18,697 bases of DNA from Candidatus Staskawiczbacteria bacterium RIFCSPLOWO2_01_FULL_38_12b (lineage in GTDB: Bacteria > Patescibacteriota > Minisyncoccia > Minisyncoccales > Staskawiczbacteraceae): NCBI GenBank assembly GCA_001820255.1, contig MHPA01000025.1:51313-70009 (forward strand), read 5' to 3'. Positions 15,246 to 18,697 of the stretch are shown piece by piece. Each line of letters opens with the position of its first letter. Position 1 is the stretch's first letter. A model generated the notes under the pieces. It saw only the letters and a program-made list of their open reading frames with translations, did not search any database and was not told the origin of the DNA. The position numbers were made by a program, and so were the translations under genes.

Positions 15246-16016
15246 ATGGAACAAAAAATCAATATTATCGGTTATGGTTTTGTAGGGCAAGCTACTGCCA
15301 TAGGATTAACGAAATTGGGTTATCAAGTAACGGCCTATGATATTTCCCAAAAAGAAAATATTTATAATGCACAAGAATTTAAAAAAATTGATTTAAAGAT
15401 TGGGAACATTCTTCCAGGAGAAGGCATCAATATTATCTGCATTGCGGACAAAACGCTTGATGATGGAAAGCAGGAAATAAGCCATGTGATTGAAGTAATA
15501 AATAGTTTGCACGGTAAAGGGGTCACCATTTTAAGGACTACCGTACTGCCCGGCTTTTTTTCAAACAATAATGTTGATTTTTATTGGCCAGAATTTCTTC
15601 TTGAGAGGAACGCAATTGATGATTTTATGAATCCCGGGATAATTGTTGTCGGCCGTAAAGACGGAAAAAAGTTTCCCTTCGAAGATCATTTTTCGGTTTA
15701 CTACTGCACGCCAAAAGAGGCCAGCCATATAAAGTATCTGCATAATATCTGGAATGCCTTGCGCATCGCTTTTGTCAATGAATTCGGGGATAACCTCATA
15801 AAAGAGGATATTAATAAGCAGAAAGTTATAGATTTTTTCTTTAGAAAAGAAAAATATCTAAGATGGGGGAATGCTTTTGGCGGGCATTGCCTGCCTAAAG
15901 ACATTAAGGCCTATAGTTTTGAGTATCCGGAAATTCTATCGCTTCCAGCGGTAATGAAGTCAAATAAAATTCATAAAGATACATATCCGGAGTTAGATAA
16001 AAATCCCATTTTTTAA
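15246..16016 (+). CDS. Shortened UDP-glucose/GDP-mannose dehydrogenase-like protein
   Basis: A 256-residue relative of UDP-sugar dehydrogenases with the NAD motif GYGFVG at residues 9-14, WPEFLLE at 114-120 in the place of NPEFLKEG, the dimer-helix segment YLHNIWNALRIAFVNEF (164-180) and the catalytic-cysteine motif GGHCLPKD (C215). The usual C-terminal UDP-binding Rossmann domain is missing; the protein ends about 40 residues after the cysteine, where full enzymes run to about 430. The linker between NAD and substrate parts is also short. The frame ends cleanly and the next gene starts 13 bases later, so it looks like a stable short form, not an obvious frameshift. Activity and substrate are uncertain. 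Confidence 0.8.
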   Translation: MEQKINIIGYGFVGQATAIGLTKLGYQVTAYDISQKENIYNAQEFKKIDLKIGNILPGEGINIICIADKTLDDGKQEISHVIEVINSLHGKGVTILRTTVLPGFFSNNNVDFYWPEFLLERNAIDDFMNPGIIVVGRKDGKKFPFEDHFSVYYCTPKEASHIKYLHNIWNALRIAFVNEFGDNLIKEDINKQKVIDFFFRKEKYLRWGNAFGGHCLPKDIKAYSFEYPEILSLPAVMKSNKIHKDTYPELDKNPIF

Positions 16017-16028
16017 ATATCTTAAATT

Positions 16029-17021
16029 ATGAAAAAAATATTAATTACGGGAGCTGTGGGGGCAATCGGATGTCATTTAAGCAGGCATTTGTTAACTGAT
16101 TCAGAAAACCAGTTGGTATTGGTTGATAATTTACAGCGCGGGAAAATTGATAATGATTTTTCTGAATTGCTAAAAAATGGACGTGTTAAATTTATTGAAG
16201 CCGATTTAACCGAACCTGAATTTTATAAAACCCTGGATAATGATTTTGACCAAGTGTACCACTTGGCAGCGGTAAATGGTACAAAGCTTTTTTATCAGAT
16301 GCCACAAGAAGTGCTGCGCGTAAACACATTAACATTAATATATATTCTTGAATGGATACGGGGCCTGGTCAAAAAGCCAAAACTTTGTTTTACCTCTTCT
16401 AACGAAGCCTATGCCGGCGCCTTGGCCTCGTTTAATCAATTACAAATCCCTACGCCCGAAAATGTACCATTAGTAATTTCTGATACTTATAACGCCCGCT
16501 GGTCATATGCTTCTACAAAATTAATTGGTGAATTATTTGTCATTCACTACGCTAAGGCCTATAATTTCCCGGCGGTTATTGTACGGCCGCATAATTTTTA
16601 CGGGCCACGGTCAGGGTATGACCACGTAATCCCAGAATTTATTGACCGTATTTTTAAAAAGATAGATCCGTTTCCGGTTTTTGGGTCAGATGATACCAGG
16701 ACTTTTTGCTATTTGCCTGATGCGGTGAGGGGTATGCAAATGCTTATGGATTCAGAAAAGACCAATAATCAACCAATTGAAACGGTGCACATTGGCGCTA
16801 CTGATGAAATTTTGATGCTTGATTTACTAAAAAAACTATTTAACATTATTGGGTGGGAGCCAAAAAAACTGGATATCCAATCTTCTCCCGCAGGAAGCGT
16901 GAAAAGGCGATTAGCTGATATTACGAAAATAAAAAACCTGGTTGGTTGGGAACCGGAAACTTCTTTAGACGATGGCCTTAAAAAAACCATTGAGTGGTAT
17001 AAAAATAATCCTAAAAAGTAA
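16029..17021 (+). CDS. NAD-dependent nucleotide-sugar epimerase/dehydratase (extended SDR)
   Basis: A 330-residue extended SDR with NAD motif GAVGAIG at residues 8-14, YHLAAVNG near 77-84, the catalytic serine region FTSSNEAYAG (121-130) and Y160/K164 in YASTK. VRPHNFYGPRSG and DDTRTFCYLPD follow as in UDP-glucuronate decarboxylases and UDP-sugar epimerases. An SSN motif in place of TDE argues against a dTDP-glucose dehydratase. Together with the dehydrogenase-like gene just upstream, a UDP-uronate-type reaction is possible but not proven. It is the last plus-strand gene of cluster B and faces the convergent Nudix unit. Confidence 0.84.
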   Translation: MKKILITGAVGAIGCHLSRHLLTDSENQLVLVDNLQRGKIDNDFSELLKNGRVKFIEADLTEPEFYKTLDNDFDQVYHLAAVNGTKLFYQMPQEVLRVNTLTLIYILEWIRGLVKKPKLCFTSSNEAYAGALASFNQLQIPTPENVPLVISDTYNARWSYASTKLIGELFVIHYAKAYNFPAVIVRPHNFYGPRSGYDHVIPEFIDRIFKKIDPFPVFGSDDTRTFCYLPDAVRGMQMLMDSEKTNNQPIETVHIGATDEILMLDLLKKLFNIIGWEPKKLDIQSSPAGSVKRRLADITKIKNLVGWEPETSLDDGLKKTIEWYKNNPKK

Positions 17022-17030
17022 CATTTTATA

Positions 17031-17066
17031 ATAAAAACCCCATACTCTCTCAACAAAGAGTATGGG
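17031..17066 (-). terminator. Rho-independent terminator of the minus-strand Nudix gene
   Basis: CCCATACTCT (17039-17048) and AGAGTATGGG (17057-17066) form a perfect 10-bp stem with an eight-base loop. On the minus strand the stem is followed by TTTTTAT and lies six bases after the Nudix stop codon. On the plus strand it follows the SDR stop by 17 bases but lacks a good T-tract, so it mainly serves the minus strand. Confidence 0.8.
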
Positions 17067-17072
17067 TAATTG

Positions 17073-17618
17073 TTACTGCCCGGTAAGTTCGGTAACCATA
17101 GCTACTGCCATGTAATGAAGGCCGACTTCCAGTTTGTCTTTAGCTCCGATAAGTGGACAAAGCTGGACACCCAGGATTGTTTCACATTCTTCGGGTGTGG
17201 CTTCGCCTTGGCGTATGGCATCGGTTACCACGACCACGAAATGCCGTTCGGTGGATTTATCGGGCGAGTTGTAAAATGGACCCAGAACACGGCACTCCTT
17301 TTCTGCGCCGGTAAAGCCGGTCTCTTTGCGAAGTTCACGCAAAGCCGCCACTTCCGGCTTTTCATCTTTTTTCACAGCGCCTGCGGGAATGCATAAGAGC
17401 ACCTTTTCGACGGCTTGCTTGTATTCAAGGATGAGTACTACCTGTGCGTCTTTCGTGATGGCTACGATCAAAACGAAATCTCCCCGCCGCCAAATGATTC
17501 GGTCATCTTCGCGGTCGTCAACTTTGACGCGCCAGTGTTCCAACTTGAAAAACTTTTCCAAGCCGGTGGCAGTCGGCGCAAAGGCAATCGGGGTCTTGCT
17601 CAAGACATTGGCTTGCAT
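17073..17618 (-). CDS. Nudix hydrolase, ADP-ribose-pyrophosphatase-like
   Basis: The frame is open from an ATG at 17660, but the ATG at 17618 has a strong ribosome binding site and is chosen, giving 181 residues. The Nudix box runs from G80 to F102 (GAVKKDEKPEV...RELRKETGF). It matches GX5EX7REUXEEXGU except that the first Glu of the EE pair is Lys; the second, chief metal-binding Glu is kept. The IPAGAV context before and within the box resembles ADP-sugar pyrophosphatases, which cleave NDP-sugars to NMP and sugar phosphate. Two sampled 60-base stretches are 50-53% G+C against about one third around it. With its own promoter and terminator it looks like a separately acquired unit. Confidence 0.82.
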   Translation of the reverse strand: MQANVLSKTPIAFAPTATGLEKFFKLEHWRVKVDDREDDRIIWRRGDFVLIVAITKDAQVVLILEYKQAVEKVLLCIPAGAVKKDEKPEVAALRELRKETGFTGAEKECRVLGPFYNSPDKSTERHFVVVVTDAIRQGEATPEECETILGVQLCPLIGAKDKLEVGLHYMAVAMVTELTGQ

Positions 17619-17623
17619 GGTAT

Positions 17624-17630
17624 TCCTTTC
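17624..17630 (-). promoter_or_regulatory. Strong ribosome binding site deciding the Nudix start
   Basis: GAAAGGA on the minus strand lies five bases before the ATG at 17618. Such a clear Shine-Dalgarno sequence is unlike most genes here and rules in favour of 17618 over the upstream ATG at 17660. Confidence 0.7.
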
Positions 17631-17688
17631 AAGGTGCAGGTTTTCGCAGTAAAACCGCAAAGGCTAAGAGAATTCTTAGTCGGTTATT

Positions 17689-17717
17689 AATATATCATAA
17701 GAATTTTCATAAGTCAA
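17689..17717 (-). promoter_or_regulatory. Sigma70-type promoter of the minus-strand Nudix gene
   Basis: On the minus strand, -35 TTGACT (17712-17717), a 17-base spacer and -10 TATATT (17689-17694) with an upstream TG. The predicted start near 17682 leaves a leader of about 64 bases before the ATG at 17618; the leader can form a small GGTTTT/AAAACC hairpin. Confidence 0.65.
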
Positions 17718-17742
17718 TATTTCGTGTCGGCATATTTTATAC

Positions 17743-17748
17743 TATAAT
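17743..17748 (+). promoter_or_regulatory. Candidate -10 box of the rightward Nudix gene
   Basis: A perfect TATAAT lies 27 bases before the ATG at 17775. No good -35 hexamer is found at 16-18 bases upstream, so the promoter call is tentative. Confidence 0.4.
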
Positions 17749-17774
17749 CAAAGTAAATATATTTTAAAAATTTT

Positions 17775-18239
17775 ATGGCAGATCCGGAAAAACGTTTAAC
17801 CGATGAAGAATACAAGTTTATTTATGAGCGGGTGCCGCGCCTGTGTTTGGATTTTATTATTGTCAAAGACGATAAAGTACTTTTATCAAAAAGAGATATT
17901 GCCCCGTATAAAGGATATTGGCATTTGCCCGGCGGAATGGTTCGCTATAAAGAAAGTTTTGACGAGGCCGCAGAAAGAATACTAAAAAGTGAACTTGGGC
18001 TAAAGCCAAAAATGAAAAAGTTAATAGGTTATATGCAAATGCCCGATGAAATAAATGAAAATAATACTCTGGTGCATAGTGTCAGTATTGCATTTTTAAC
18101 AACGCTTGAAGAGGGGGATATAAAAGGCAGTGAGCAGGCCCATGAAATTGAATACTTTGCATTACTGCCGGAAGAAAATTTGCACCCCATCCAAGGGAAA
18201 TTTTTAAAAGAGTATTGGGGAAGATTGATGGAAATGTAA
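17775..18239 (+). CDS. Nudix hydrolase, GDP-mannose mannosyl hydrolase-like
   Basis: A 154-residue Nudix protein. The box runs from G54 to L76 as GMVRYKE-(7)-RILKSELGL: the usual RE pair is RI and the first Glu of EE is Ser. This altered box, with R68 and E73 kept, together with CLDFIIV (D26) and KRDIAPYKGYWHLPGG before the box, resembles GDP-mannose mannosyl hydrolase (Gmm/NudD), which uses a modified box and cleaves GDP-mannose to GDP and mannose. The length fits that family (about 160). One difference is GGM where the family has GGR. It is followed by a GDP-mannose-epimerase-like gene, which supports the idea. General Nudix activity on another NDP-sugar remains possible. Confidence 0.78.
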   Translation: MADPEKRLTDEEYKFIYERVPRLCLDFIIVKDDKVLLSKRDIAPYKGYWHLPGGMVRYKESFDEAAERILKSELGLKPKMKKLIGYMQMPDEINENNTLVHSVSIAFLTTLEEGDIKGSEQAHEIEYFALLPEENLHPIQGKFLKEYWGRLMEM

Positions 18240-18270
18240 CCAGAAAAACAAGGGATAGATATTTTTTTGG

Positions 18271-18298
18271 TTGAAAAAAATGATGGATTTGTTATTAT
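18271..18298 (+). promoter_or_regulatory. Candidate promoter of the GDP-mannose epimerase-like gene
   Basis: TTGAAA (18271-18276), a 16-base spacer and TATTAT (18293-18298), each five of six to consensus, would start transcription near 18305, about 18 bases before the ATG at 18323. In AT-rich sequence this may arise by chance. Confidence 0.35.
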
Positions 18299-18322
18299 TA
18301 ACACATTAAATTGGTCAAAAGT

Positions 18323-18697
18323 ATGGAAAACCAAAACTCGCCTTTGCTAAAGGCTTCGGTAGGGCAACAGAAAATTTTAGTTACGGGCGCTGGCGGATTT
18401 ATTGGTCACCACTTGGTAAGATATTTAAAGAAGCGGGGGTATTGGGTGAGAGGTGTTGATATTAAGGAGCCCGAATATTCTTCTAAAGATGAAGCCGACG
18501 AATTTTTATTACTTGATTTACGCTATTATGAAAATTGCTTAAAAGCCACTGAGGGCGCAGATGAGGTCTATGCTTTGGCGGCCGATATGGGTGGCATGAT
18601 GTTTATTACTTACCACACATCTGATATTTTATACAACAATGTATGCATTAACGCTAATACGGCCGAAGCTGCCAAGCAAAATAAGGTAAAAAAAGTA
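18323..18697 (+). CDS. GDP-mannose 3,5-epimerase-like SDR (5' part, cut by window end)
   Basis: An open frame starts at the ATG at 18323 and runs to the window edge (125 codons). It has the NAD motif GAGGFIG at residues 22-28 and the segment DLRYYENCLKATEGADEVY followed by LAADMGGM and YNNVCINANT. These closely resemble GDP-mannose 3,5-epimerase, where DLR-ENCL and LAADMGGM are hallmark stretches; that enzyme converts GDP-mannose to GDP-L-galactose or GDP-gulose. The catalytic Tyr/Lys would lie beyond the window, so the call rests on the N-terminal third. The first 15 residues are an unconserved leader, so a later start cannot be excluded. Confidence 0.8.
   Translation, partial: MENQNSPLLKASVGQQKILVTGAGGFIGHHLVRYLKKRGYWVRGVDIKEPEYSSKDEADEFLLLDLRYYENCLKATEGADEVYALAADMGGMMFITYHTSDILYNNVCINANTAEAAKQNKVKKV

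Noticed and set aside
17619..17660. Upstream ATG at 17660 as the Nudix start
   Set aside because: It lacks a ribosome binding site, whereas the ATG at 17618 has GAAAGGA at ideal spacing.
17070..17690. Long plus-strand open frames opposite the minus-strand Nudix gene
   Set aside because: They have no recognisable domains and arise from the higher G+C of the antisense gene, whose Nudix box, promoter and terminator are clear.
1..18697. Reassigned TGA codon (Gracilibacteria/SR1 code)
   Set aside because: Several genes end in TGA at natural family lengths, and internal tryptophans use TGG.
1..18697. CRISPR arrays, tRNA or rRNA genes, transposase genes
   Set aside because: No regularly spaced repeats, tRNA-like cloverleaf or transposase motif was seen on either strand; the repeats present are isolated non-coding palindromes.

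Overview
The window is an AT-rich, tightly packed bacterial glycan-biosynthesis locus. Most of it is about one third G+C by eye, genes abut or overlap, and Shine-Dalgarno sequences are weak or absent before most starts. TGA is used as a stop by several genes, often inside ATGA overlaps, so the genetic code is the standard bacterial one. These traits and the many short palindromic intergenic elements suggest an uncultivated Candidate Phyla Radiation (Patescibacteria/Parcubacteria-like) bacterium. That placement is inference; no marker gene is present.

Layout. (1) 12-170 is a MITE-like, almost fully palindromic element. (2) 200-7011, plus strand, is cluster A: a nucleotidylyltransferase, a Wzx-type flippase, a GT2 glycosyltransferase, UDP-glucose 6-dehydrogenase, a class I methyltransferase, an extended SDR epimerase and an FkbM methyltransferase. 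(3) 7011-7326 is a repeat-dense gap: a 228-bp nested inverted-repeat element, a 49-bp copy of part of a downstream methyltransferase gene, and a 36-bp internally deleted copy of the first element. (4) 7353-10781, plus strand, begins cluster B: a second flippase, a methyltransferase and a GT4 glycosyltransferase. (5) 10785-11519, minus strand, is a lone SGNH-hydrolase-like gene; a divergent promoter pair separates it from the next operon. (6) 11669-17021, plus strand: a DegT-type sugar aminotransferase fused to a GNAT acetyltransferase, a GT4 glycosyltransferase, an HD-domain protein, a shortened UDP-sugar dehydrogenase-like protein and an SDR epimerase. (7) 17031-17717, minus strand, is a self-contained Nudix gene with its own promoter, ribosome binding site and terminator; its G+C is clearly higher than its surroundings. 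(8) 17775 to the window end, plus strand: a GDP-mannose-hydrolase-like Nudix gene and the 5' part of a GDP-mannose 3,5-epimerase-like gene.

Together the genes describe making nucleotide sugars (UDP-glucuronate, a probable 4-amino sugar that is N-acetylated, SDR-modified sugars, possibly GDP-mannose derivatives), assembling them on a lipid carrier (GT2 and GT4 enzymes), decorating them with methyl and perhaps acyl groups, and exporting the product through two different flippases. Two flippases suggest two neighbouring surface-polysaccharide or glycoprotein-glycan clusters. Sugar identities cannot be fixed from sequence alone.
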